Below the pieces are notes generated by a model, which saw nothing but the letters and a program-made list of their open reading frames with translations, ran no database searches and had not been told where the DNA came from. Made by a program: the position numbers and the translations under genes. A DNA stretch of 64,000 nucleotides, from contig JAGLME010000001.1 of the NCBI GenBank assembly GCA_023140195.1, positions 124,001 to 188,000 on the forward strand, given 5' to 3'. The number at the start of each line of letters is the position of its first letter. The stretch's first letter is position 1. This document shows positions 44,639 through 52,209 of the stretch, one piece after another. The DNA is from Thermoplasmata archaeon. GTDB lineage: Archaea > Thermoplasmatota > Thermoplasmata > RBG-16-68-12 > SOIM01.

Positions 44639-44950
44639 TCACGCCTCCTTCTCGGGCTCCGGTTCTTTCTTCTTCTTGGGCTTCGCAGGTTTCTTTGCCC
44701 GGACCTTCTTCGTGACCTTCTTCTTTTTCTCGGCCTTCTCTTTTCTTTCTGGAGCCAGCCGGACCGCTTTCATCTCGCCGTATCTGGTCGTCCATCTGGT
44801 CCTGTGCGGGACCCGTCCAAGTTTCAGAAGGTTCTTTTGACATTTGTTCTGGCAGAAGTAGAACACTGTCCCATCCTTCTTGATGAACATCTTCCCGGTA
44901 CCGGGCTCTATGTCATTCCCGCAAAAGGAGCAAGTACGTCTTTCCACCAT
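44639..44950 (-). CDS. rpl24e: 50S ribosomal protein eL24
   Basis: 103 residues. The zinc-binding CSFCGNDIEPGTG and FCQNKCQKN segments are the family core (first ~60 residues). The C-terminal ~40 residues are a Lys-rich low-complexity tail (KKKKVTKKVRAKKPAKPKKK), longer than in most archaea. Part of the L7Ae operon. Confidence 0.95.
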   Translation of the reverse strand: MVERRTCSFCGNDIEPGTGKMFIKKDGTVFYFCQNKCQKNLLKLGRVPHRTRWTTRYGEMKAVRLAPERKEKAEKKKKVTKKVRAKKPAKPKKKKEPEPEKEA

Positions 44951-44959
44951 ATCTGATAC

Positions 44960-45169
44960 CTACCTGATGGAGAGCTTTCTCGCCTCTCTCGAGGTCTCCC
45001 GAAGCATGAGAACGTCGCCCAATTGGACAGCGCCCTTGACGTTCCGGGTGATGATTCTCCCCTTGTCTCTGCCATCCAAAACCCTGACCTTCACCTGCAT
45101 GGCCTCGCCGGTCATCCCTGTTCTTCCGATGATCTCGACCACCTCGGCCGGTATGCTTTCCCTGACCAT
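44960..45169 (-). CDS. rps28e: 30S ribosomal protein eS28
   Basis: 69 residues, the standard length. [33 protein letters not shown] and the [11 protein letters not shown] end are diagnostic. Between L7Ae and eL24 in the operon. Confidence 0.96.
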   Translation of the reverse strand: MVRESIPAEVVEIIGRTGMTGEAMQVKVRVLDGRDKGRIITRNVKGAVQLGDVLMLRETSREARKLSIR

Positions 45170-45174
45170 CTATC

Positions 45175-45546
45175 TCACTTCGTCAGACCCTTCAGCTGTT
45201 TCACAACATCGCCCAGCATGGGCTTGGCCTTTCCTAGATCCGTGATGGAGACCGACGCTGTGGCCTTCCCCAGTCCCGAAGCCACTCCGAGCTCCTGCTT
45301 GCTGGGAACGTAGGCGTAGGGTATTCCCTTCTCCTCGCAGAGAAGGGGCATATGCGCAAGTATCTCTTGGGGGTCGACGTCCTCAGCCATAACGACGAAA
45401 ACGGCTTCTCCCCTTTCCACGATCTTGGTCACTTCGTTCGTTCCTTTTCTGACCTTTCCAGAATCTCGGGCCAACTCCACTATCTGGTACGTTTTATCTA
45501 TCAGATCTTCTGGCATTTCGAATCTGACATACATAGGTTTAGCCAT
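45175..45546 (-). CDS. rpl7ae: 50S ribosomal protein L7Ae
   Basis: 123 residues. The kink-turn-binding core GKVRKGTNEVTKIVERGEA and the PLLCEEKGIPYAYV region identify L7Ae, which binds K-turns in rRNA, box C/D and H/ACA sRNAs and RNase P. It is the first gene of the operon; GGAGGTG precedes the ATG. A TATA box at 45624-45632 gives a leader of ~55 nt that contains C/D-like elements. Confidence 0.97.
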   Translation of the reverse strand: MAKPMYVRFEMPEDLIDKTYQIVELARDSGKVRKGTNEVTKIVERGEAVFVVMAEDVDPQEILAHMPLLCEEKGIPYAYVPSKQELGVASGLGKATASVSITDLGKAKPMLGDVVKQLKGLTK

Positions 45547-45623
45547 GTTGCACCTCCTTCAGTTCTTCCGAACTTCATCACTCATCGGCTCATAGAAGAG
45601 CGGGGACTTGCGAATTCATACTG

Positions 45624-45632
45624 GATATAAAT
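45624..45632 (-). promoter_or_regulatory. TATA box of the L7Ae operon
   Basis: Minus strand ATTTATATC, about 80 nt before the L7Ae ATG; the leader of ~50-55 nt ends in GGAGGTG. Confidence 0.6.
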
Positions 45633-45638
45633 ATATTC

Positions 45639-46460
45639 CTATGATTCCAGCGGGTCTTCAGGCCCAAATCCTTCGATCTCTCTGAGAACGTCAAAACGCG
45701 TATCGCGGATGGTCGGTCTAGCCTCCCTGGAAGCAGGAAGTTCTCCCAGGTCGATATTGCACTCGATCAGATCTTCTTCGTAATACTTCCCCATCGCCTT
45801 CTGATCCCCTCTCGGACCGATGACGAAGCTACCTCCGTGGTAGACCATGTTGAGCTCTGTGCCCACTAGATTGCAGTACAGCACGAAGACGGTGTTCTCG
45901 ATCGCTCTGGCCGGCAACACAGCCTCGAACATCGGACGGCTGGATGACGGGGAACCGGATATGCAGGCAATGATGTCCGCTCCTTGTAGGGCGTACACCT
46001 TCGAAAGCTCCGGGAAGAAGGAGTCAAAGCAGATGATCGGGCCTATGCTTCCGATGTCCGTTTCAAATGGAGACAGGTCCTTTCCCCTACCGAAGTACAG
46101 CTGCTCCTCGAAAGGGCCGAATGTCGCCAGATGGAGCTTCCTGTATACGCTGGTCTCTCTTTTGGGTGTTACCAGAACAGCGCTGTTATAGACCACCTTC
46201 GTCTTCTCATCGAGCTCAGGCATGCCGAACAATATGTGCGCTCCGCTTGAGCTGGCGATATCCTTCACGGCACTGACGGACTCTCCATCGATGGTCTCTG
46301 CCAACCTCGCTGTATCGGTCCGGACCATGTAGCCAGTGAGAAAAAGCTCCCCGAAGAGAGCGAGGTCGACATCCCTTCCTTCGAGTGCTCCCTTCATCTT
46401 CCCAACATTCTTCTCCTTTTCTCCCAGTTCCGGCGCAAGCTGCCCGAGCAGGACTTTCAT
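45639..46460 (-). CDS. Carbon-nitrogen hydrolase (nitrilase superfamily)
   Basis: About 273 residues. The catalytic triad is Glu in LFGELFLTGY (~38), Lys in YRKLHLATFG (~106) and Cys in GPIICFDSFFPE (~140). The family cuts amides or nitriles, or moves ammonia or amidino groups; the substrate is not clear here. I chose the ATG at 46460: a TATA-like AGGATAAAGA at 46484-46493 makes the message leaderless, and the longer frame upstream to 46571 crosses the tRNA-Glu gene. It is divergent from tRNA-Glu. Confidence 0.9.
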   Translation of the reverse strand: MKVLLGQLAPELGEKEKNVGKMKGALEGRDVDLALFGELFLTGYMVRTDTARLAETIDGESVSAVKDIASSSGAHILFGMPELDEKTKVVYNSAVLVTPKRETSVYRKLHLATFGPFEEQLYFGRGKDLSPFETDIGSIGPIICFDSFFPELSKVYALQGADIIACISGSPSSSRPMFEAVLPARAIENTVFVLYCNLVGTELNMVYHGGSFVIGPRGDQKAMGKYYEEDLIECNIDLGELPASREARPTIRDTRFDVLREIEGFGPEDPLES

Positions 46461-46501
46461 GAGCGAGAGAATGTCGGTCCCTTTCTTTATCCTTATGGTG
46501 T

Positions 46502-46540
46502 TCCGAATGCCAACCTTTTTTAGTTGGTTGGCTGTTCGGA
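46502..46540. repeat. Imperfect inverted repeat around the tRNA-Glu promoter
   Basis: Arms TCCGAA-T-GCCAACC and GGTTGGC-TG-TTCGGA around a 10-nt loop TTTTTTAGTT. The T-rich loop lies ~28 nt before tRNA-Glu, where its TATA box should be, and the left arm lies just upstream of the nitrilase promoter. Confidence 0.6.
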
Positions 46541-46547
46541 TTCTGGC

Positions 46548-46622
46548 GCTCCCGTAGTGTAGCCCGGCCAATCATGGAGGCCTCTCGAGCCTTTGACAGG
46601 GGTTCAAATCCCCTCGGGAGCA
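46548..46622 (+). tRNA. tRNA-Glu (anticodon CUC)
   Basis: 75 nt. The acceptor stem GCTCCCG/CGGGAGC, discriminator A, anticodon stem GAGGC/GCCTT (one G-U pair) with CTC at 46584-46586, and T-arm AGGGG/CCCCT with loop TTCAAAT are complete. CCA is not encoded. The last 29-34 nt occur twice more downstream. Confidence 0.95.
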
Positions 46623-46691
46623 TTTACATAATCTCCCATATCTTTGAAACCCTCGACTAGTTCGGGTCGTGTCATCGATTTTGGTGGAGGT

Positions 46692-47249
46692 CTATTCTGG
46701 TGTGGCAAATTCGACTTCTGCACCCACTCGTACCGAATCTGATATCAACTCGTAGACTGGAAATGTCCCGTCGCCATGTCCACTGTTAATAACTGGCATG
46801 GTTGCTTGTGAAGTTGGGTCGATATTGATGGTACCCAAAGGGTACACTTTGTAGATTTCATCTTGAATCCTCTCCCACATATTGGCATTTCCTATGTACG
46901 GTGAAAGAGCCTGATGGTCACACACTCCGGTCATCGCAACATCTGTCCAGGTCTCACCCAGGACCTTACCAAGTGAAGGTTCTTCGCTGGGAAGGAATAT
47001 CCTGAGACGAGAGAAGATCCATCCTTCGTCAGTCATCAAGAGTTTAATCAGAAGCCTGTAGCATCCTTCTGGAACGTTAATGACAAGCCCATCATATGGC
47101 TCATCTCCAACGAGGGGATCGAAGATCACGAATCTACCACTTGGCACATTGAGTTCTGTGAATTCCAACCACTCGCTTTCCTCACCTGGCTTCAGATCTG
47201 TCGGTTCCTCCTCGGACTCCAGAGCCTCCAGGTATTCTTCCAGGTTCAC
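46692..47249 (-). CDS. Module-1 paralogue, DUF4241-like protein with shortened C-terminus
   Basis: 185 residues, no signal peptide. Segments VPSGRFVIFDPLV, PSLGKVLGETWTDVAMTGVC and GDGTFPVYELISDS are shared with the gene at 47399. The central VPSG-DPLV and GDGTFPVYE parts resemble DUF4241, a family sometimes linked to immunity proteins (moderate guess). GTG start with AGGAG 8 nt upstream. The stop at TPE comes early: one base further on, a shifted frame reads PPPKSMTRPELVEGFKDMG, which aligns with the C-terminus of the paralogue (SPPEGYTSDELIDQLKEMG). A recent frameshift or stop therefore removed ~25 residues. Confidence 0.75.
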   Translation of the reverse strand: MNLEEYLEALESEEEPTDLKPGEESEWLEFTELNVPSGRFVIFDPLVGDEPYDGLVINVPEGCYRLLIKLLMTDEGWIFSRLRIFLPSEEPSLGKVLGETWTDVAMTGVCDHQALSPYIGNANMWERIQDEIYKVYPLGTINIDPTSQATMPVINSGHGDGTFPVYELISDSVRVGAEVEFATPE

Positions 47250-47368
47250 AGCATCATCTCCTGTCAGGTCGAGATGGCCAGGGGCAGATAAGAATCTTTC
47301 TGGCCTGAAAGGGGATTGAGACCCTAACGAATATTGACAGCCTGATTACTGTCTATCCGCAAGATCAC

Positions 47369-47397
47369 TGACAGGGGTTCAAATCCCCTCGGGAGCA
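47369..47397 (+). repeat. Copy of tRNA-Glu 3' end (29 bp), module boundary 1
   Basis: Identical to 46594-46622 of the tRNA: variable region, T-arm and 3' acceptor strand with discriminator A. No anticodon or D-arm, so it is not a tRNA gene. The stop of the 47399 gene lies 1-3 bp after it. Confidence 0.9.
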
Positions 47398-47398
47398 C

Positions 47399-48025
47399 TT
47401 ACACTTCTCTTATTCTCCTTGAATCTACTCCCATTTCCTTGAGTTGGTCGATTAATTCGTCGCTTGTGTATCCTTCTGGAGGCGATTTGTCGGGAGCTGC
47501 GAACTCCACCTCTGCACCCACTCGAGTCGAATCGGAAGTCAATTCACGGACGGGAAAGGTACCGTCGCTGGATCCACTGGAGATAACTGGCAAGGTTGTT
47601 CGTGAAGTCTGGTCAAGAGTGACGATGCCATATTGCGACACGTCAAAGATCTCGTCTTGAATCTTCTCCCACTCGCTGTAATTTCCTCTGTATGGAGCCA
47701 GGGCTCCATCATCGCATACACCCGTCATCGCCACATCGGTACAGGTAGTGCCCAAGACCTTTCCAAGTGAAGGTTCTTTTCCCGGAAGGACAATTCTCAG
47801 GCGGGAGAATATGCTACCCGACTCGGTCATCATATCCTTCACCCACAGTTGGAAGGTCCCCGCGGGCACCTCTATGATTAGCCCATCATGTATCCCCTCA
47901 CTAACCAGCGGATCGAAGATAATCAGTTTCCCACTGGGTACATTGATCTCAGTGAATTCTAACCACTCAGTTTCCTCACCCGGCTCCATCTCCTCGGAAG
48001 TCTCTCCTGACTCTAAGATCTTCAT
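47399..48025 (-). CDS. Module-2 paralogue, DUF4241-like protein
   Basis: 208 residues, well conserved with the gene at 46692 and with a complete C-terminus (SDELIDQLKEMGVDSRRIREV). No signal or membrane segment; acidic N-terminus. The first-module gene starts at a GTG before NLEEY; here the matching codon is ATC and the first ATG is five codons later, so the start shown (MKILESG) is the simplest choice. The stop abuts the tRNA 3'-end copy. DUF4241-like is a moderate guess; function unknown. Confidence 0.75.
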   Translation of the reverse strand: MKILESGETSEEMEPGEETEWLEFTEINVPSGKLIIFDPLVSEGIHDGLIIEVPAGTFQLWVKDMMTESGSIFSRLRIVLPGKEPSLGKVLGTTCTDVAMTGVCDDGALAPYRGNYSEWEKIQDEIFDVSQYGIVTLDQTSRTTLPVISSGSSDGTFPVRELTSDSTRVGAEVEFAAPDKSPPEGYTSDELIDQLKEMGVDSRRIREV

Positions 48026-48149
48026 GTATTCTTCGAGATTGATTGCATCACCTCAATTGATGTGAGATAGGGGTTATTGACCAAAAGCCTTACTGCATGG
48101 ACAATGAGCGCGAGGTGTGTGGACACCTGGATGATGTAGGCTCACTGCA

Positions 48150-48183
48150 GCCTTTGACAGGGGTTCAAATCCCCTCGGGAGCA
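48150..48183 (+). repeat. Copy of tRNA-Glu 3' end (34 bp), module boundary 2
   Basis: Identical to 46589-46622 of the tRNA, including the 3' half of the anticodon stem. It lies 786 bp after copy 1, against 775 bp between the tRNA and copy 1, so the modules have nearly equal length. Confidence 0.9.
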
Positions 48184-48209
48184 CTTCCCTGTTTCTGGAG
48201 TGTCTCCAA

Positions 48210-51200
48210 TCAAGGTGTGAGGTTGAAAGTCCTCGATGTGGTCCCACCATCGTCGTCTGTAACGGTCAGTGTTATGATGTAGGTTCCCGGACTGTCGTAG
48301 ATGTGCATTTTAGCATCTGTTGCTGCCATTGGGTTGATGTCTGGTGACGGATATGGATCCGGGCTCATACCGTTATTATAGTATGTCGTGACGTCGGATG
48401 TCGCGTCACCCCAATCCCATGTGAAGGTGAGATCATCGCTTCCCGCATCACTTGCCGAGGCCTCAAAGTATATTGGCAATCCCGTAGCGTTTATGAATGG
48501 ACAGAAGTCTGGAATCGTCCAAATCCACTTGTGTGGATGCTTCACGTTGAAGGTGTGATCCAACCAAACCTCTTGCCTGTCCTCGAATGTCAGGATTAAC
48601 CAAACTGGAGTGCCTCCCCAGGGCTGCCCGTTTAATGCATCGTCCGTCGGCAAGTATTCCACCACAGCCGAGGAATCACAAGCCAGTATGTCCATTTCGA
48701 TGCCGTAGACCGTCATTGACTGGTCGTCGGGAGCGCCGGGATATCGCATGACATAAGCCGTCCCAACCACGGATGAATCCTCATACAGCGTGAGGTCGAC
48801 GTCATGCCATTTCTCCCCGGTTGCTCTGAGAGTAACGTCCACCAGGACATATGCCTCTATTGTGGGATCGATTCTTGGGTCCACGTTCTCAACCGTCAGA
48901 GGTGTGGTCACGACGGTAACTCCGCCATCGTCATCCGTCACGGTCAAGGTGACTTGGTAAACTCCATTGTCCCCATATTGACAATCCCGGGGCTCGGTAA
49001 TGTCCCTCGGGTTAACCTCGGGACTCGGGAAAGGATCTGGCCCAACCAAGATGTCGTTCAGGTATGTGGTTGTTGAGTCGCAGACAGTGAAGTATTCCCA
49101 GGTCCACTCGAACGTCAGGTCGTCCGAACCGGGATCCGTAGCATGGCCAGACATTGTGGCAACATCGAATTCGTCGCTTGTCTCTGGAGGCAGACTCACA
49201 ATGGGTGCTACGTTGTGAACGGTCACCGTCATGCTGTCTGTTCCAGTCTCAGTGGAATCATCCGTCACCGTGAGGGTAACGATGTAGACGCCATTGTCAC
49301 CGTATATGTGAGTTGGCGATACACCTGTTCCCACACCCCCGTCTCCGAAGGTCCAATCGTACGCAACAATCGTTCCGTCAGGATCGAACGAACCGGCTCC
49401 ATTGAAGGTCACCACGTCTCCCTCATCCACAATCTGATCCACTCCTGCGTCCGAAGTTGGTGGTATGTTCATGCTGAAGTAGTCGGACGTTGTGAAACCA
49501 CTGCATTCGTAGGGATCGCACGCTTTCACTCTCCATGCACCCCACTCACCATCATCCCATGTCCAGCGGTCCAGAACACCCGATGTTCCCGTGGTCGTAA
49601 AGTCCAGTTCCCATGTGTTGAAGGTCGCGTCCTTTGAGTATACGTAGTATGTCACGTCGTCATCGGTGCCGTAGTCGTTGTTTCCAGTGCTTGCTGTCCA
49701 AGAGACGGCGGGTGTATGGTCGATCAGATTGTTTCCAAGATCCGTCGGATTGGTCGGGGTATCGGGCGGGTCATTCATTGCGAAAAGGTCAGAGGCCGAG
49801 TAGGCGGACCACTCAAGACCGTCCCACGCTCTTACTTTCCAGCGGCCGGATTCACCGTCGTCCCAAGTCCAGCGGTTCAGAGATCCCGATGTGCCAGTAG
49901 TGGTGAGATCTTCCTCATATGTGTTGATGGTCTCGTCCTTGGAATACACGTAATAGGTTACTGTGTCCTCGCTGTCAGGGTCCCCAGTGTTGCTCCAGTA
50001 GACCGGTGGTGTGTGATCGGTTTCCCTGAGGCTGAGGTCCTTCAAGCCCGTGGGCGTGTTTGGTGCCGTGTTGTAGTTTATCGTGTTCTGGTATATGGCT
50101 GCCTTTGCTTCCTGTGCGATTGAACTGTGGTCACCCTTGAAATAATCCCAGTATTCCGAGAATTTGTGATCGTTCTGCTCCTCAAATGAGTCCCAAATCT
50201 CGATAATACCTTCTGAGATGGTATCGTCGCCGTCGTCGACGCTGTCCCATATGTCGTAAAGCGCTCCAGCCACACGACCTTCGACGTCATCTCCGTCGTC
50301 CCAATTGGCAGATCCCCAGGTGGGTGGTTCAAAGTCAAGTGCATACTCATTCCTGTATGTCAGTACCGAATCATCGTATACAGCCAATGGCAGGAAATTG
50401 GCCCACCCTTCGGTCCATGCGCAGTTCTGGTGAGACGCTCCTCTGAGAAAGTGAGGATCCGGGCAGTGAGTTGTCGGCATCCAATCTCCGTAAACGACCC
50501 ACATCACATTGTGTCCGTACTCATGAACGACTATGTCGGGACTGAATGCGGCATCATTGTCCCCAATGTGGATATTGCCGTTGCGGTGGTAGTGCGGCCA
50601 GGTCCCCTCAGGGAATTCAGTAGTAGATTTCTCCATCTCGTAACTTGGGCCATGATTCATGAGATAGTCCCAGCCATCTGTGATCGCATCAAAGATGCAC
50701 CATGCCCCTTCCTCTCCCGTGGGCGGTCCCCAATCTCCTATGTCAAGCGTTCCGTCAGGGCGATTGGCATATTCAGGAGTCCAGCCGTCGTAAGTGCCCC
50801 CATTTCTGACTCGAGCAGCACTGGTTTCGAGATAAGCCCTCACCTTAATGTCGTATCCATTCTGTAATGCTCCGTCGTCGTTTTCCACCGGGCCCCAAGA
50901 GAATCTGCCATCGGCGCCAGTGAGAGTGCTTCCCAGATGATCGTTGCCCCACCATTCATCATCGTAGATGTGAACTGTCGCCCATCTCAATGGTTGCCAG
51001 TTGTTGTCCTCATCCATGAACAGCCATCGACCGATGACAGTAATAGTACCAGGACTATTGGGTTCGGGGTCTTCCACATAACCAACGGCAGAAACAGTCT
51101 CTCCTTCTGGACTCACGGGACTGGGTATGCCCACGAGCTCATGCTCTTCCATGTAAGATGTTGGCTCCACGATTCCTAGTTCGGAAACGTCCAGAGGTAC

Positions 51201-51746
51201 AGCCATGGCTGGGTTTGCAGGATCCCTTTGACTTCGACTCATCTTCGAACCCCCGTCAGACGTCTTGAGCTTCAACCAGTACCATTCGATGGCTGGGTCG
51301 CCGCTCAATCCCAGTAGATAATCCTCATCTGTGGCCAGATCCTTGCTGACCTTGAACTCGTCTCCTGCCGACAGCTTATTGTCATTGTCCTTATCCTTGA
51401 AGCTCACAAATCTCGTGGCGTCAATGATGCCATTCTCGATCGTGGAGATCTCCTCGGCACCCGCCGTCGGATAGACAATCTCATTATTGGTCCAGATTGC
51501 GTATTTCGTGGTCAAGTCGTAGTCGCTGGAATCCCCGCCAAATATCGACACTATTTCCACTTCGTAGAGTCCACTGCTTTCCGACACTCTGTACTCGAAT
51601 GGATGTGCCTGTCGCGTCGTTGAGTCGTCTTCCCCGTTTCTGGGAAGCAACATGATGGTAAAAGCAGCCGCCAATATCACTACCAGCAGGACCACCATCA
51701 ATTTCTTCCCGATATTCCCCTTGCTCTCTTTGTCATTCATCTTCAT
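48210..51746 (-). CDS. Secreted metalloprotease with PKD domains
   Basis: 1,178 residues. The N-terminal membrane anchor or signal (~14-35, KLMVVLLVVILAAAFTIML) is followed by a beta region with an EF-hand-like DKDNDNKLSAGDEF (~115-128). The zinc motif HEYGH (~409-413) and a downstream Glu in AWTEGWANF (~447) form a gluzincin-type site. Two Trp-rich units follow (each with YYVYSKD and a WTWDDGE), then PKD-like domains (DWTFGDGGVG, TWDWGDATS) that end the protein. It probably cleaves proteins outside the cell and may bind them through the C-terminal domains. The TATA-like AATATA at 51837-51843 implies a leader of ~65 nt with a hairpin. Confidence 0.88.
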   Translation of the reverse strand: MKMNDKESKGNIGKKLMVVLLVVILAAAFTIMLLPRNGEDDSTTRQAHPFEYRVSESSGLYEVEIVSIFGGDSSDYDLTTKYAIWTNNEIVYPTAGAEEISTIENGIIDATRFVSFKDKDNDNKLSAGDEFKVSKDLATDEDYLLGLSGDPAIEWYWLKLKTSDGGSKMSRSQRDPANPAMAVPLDVSELGIVEPTSYMEEHELVGIPSPVSPEGETVSAVGYVEDPEPNSPGTITVIGRWLFMDEDNNWQPLRWATVHIYDDEWWGNDHLGSTLTGADGRFSWGPVENDDGALQNGYDIKVRAYLETSAARVRNGGTYDGWTPEYANRPDGTLDIGDWGPPTGEEGAWCIFDAITDGWDYLMNHGPSYEMEKSTTEFPEGTWPHYHRNGNIHIGDNDAAFSPDIVVHEYGHNVMWVVYGDWMPTTHCPDPHFLRGASHQNCAWTEGWANFLPLAVYDDSVLTYRNEYALDFEPPTWGSANWDDGDDVEGRVAGALYDIWDSVDDGDDTISEGIIEIWDSFEEQNDHKFSEYWDYFKGDHSSIAQEAKAAIYQNTINYNTAPNTPTGLKDLSLRETDHTPPVYWSNTGDPDSEDTVTYYVYSKDETINTYEEDLTTTGTSGSLNRWTWDDGESGRWKVRAWDGLEWSAYSASDLFAMNDPPDTPTNPTDLGNNLIDHTPAVSWTASTGNNDYGTDDDVTYYVYSKDATFNTWELDFTTTGTSGVLDRWTWDDGEWGAWRVKACDPYECSGFTTSDYFSMNIPPTSDAGVDQIVDEGDVVTFNGAGSFDPDGTIVAYDWTFGDGGVGTGVSPTHIYGDNGVYIVTLTVTDDSTETGTDSMTVTVHNVAPIVSLPPETSDEFDVATMSGHATDPGSDDLTFEWTWEYFTVCDSTTTYLNDILVGPDPFPSPEVNPRDITEPRDCQYGDNGVYQVTLTVTDDDGGVTVVTTPLTVENVDPRIDPTIEAYVLVDVTLRATGEKWHDVDLTLYEDSSVVGTAYVMRYPGAPDDQSMTVYGIEMDILACDSSAVVEYLPTDDALNGQPWGGTPVWLILTFEDRQEVWLDHTFNVKHPHKWIWTIPDFCPFINATGLPIYFEASASDAGSDDLTFTWDWGDATSDVTTYYNNGMSPDPYPSPDINPMAATDAKMHIYDSPGTYIITLTVTDDDGGTTSRTFNLTP

Positions 51747-51794
51747 TCACCCTCCTCGTGTTTCTGCTAAGTTGCATCTCAACAGTGACAGTCG

Positions 51795-51814
51795 CGTTTG
51801 CAGTGCGGCAAACG
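51795..51814 (-). repeat. 7-bp hairpin in the metalloprotease leader
   Basis: Perfect arms CGTTTGC and GCAAACG with a 6-nt loop, predicted at the very 5' end of the metalloprotease message. Confidence 0.45.
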
Positions 51815-52071
51815 TCACTATGATCCGTGTTTCCTCCTATATTCCCCTTTCCGGGTTCCGTGTGAGCTCGGTGCTATTGAGCGGAAGACGGGATTCTTTT
51901 ACTCTTGTGCCATCCTCATCGCCCACTGCGCACTGCTCTCAGCATGGGAATGTATCTCGTGGTACATTTAAGTTGTCCTTCGTGGAACTTCATGGACCGT
52001 TCTTTTCTGGAGACTCTATCATCTTCCATCTCGGCGTCGGCGTTACGTTGTGACCGAGCATCCCGCAAGGG

Positions 52072-52080
52072 TATTTATAT
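52072..52080 (+). promoter_or_regulatory. TATA box of the large surface protein
   Basis: TATTTATAT, giving a leader of about 105 nt, unusually long for this window. Confidence 0.55.
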
Positions 52081-52209
52081 CCAGAATCTTTACGTCCTTT
52101 TCTGAGAGAATTGCGAAAGGGAGTGGGACGGGAGATTGGTGAGGCTAATGTTATCTCACTCTCAGAAGCAAGTGATGGGCGTTGGATTCAATTTGGAGGA
52201 GGATAGAGG

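Larger units (their letters stand above)
51747..52209. other. 463-bp divergent intergenic region
   Basis: It holds the two promoters and no convincing gene. Leftward: TATA-like AATATA at 51837-51843 and, in the predicted 5' leader, a 7-bp hairpin at 51795-51814 (CGTTTGC/GCAAACG). Rightward: TATA box GTATTTATAT at 52071-52080 and a long leader ending in GGAGGAT before the ATG. The short open frames in between lack ribosome sites and family likeness. Confidence 0.6.

Noticed and set aside
45847-46191. 114-codon plus-strand frame
   Set aside because: Antisense to the nitrilase-family gene, which has its full catalytic triad.
47369-47397. Second or third tRNA-Glu gene
   Set aside because: Only the variable region, T-arm and 3' acceptor strand are present; no D-arm or anticodon.
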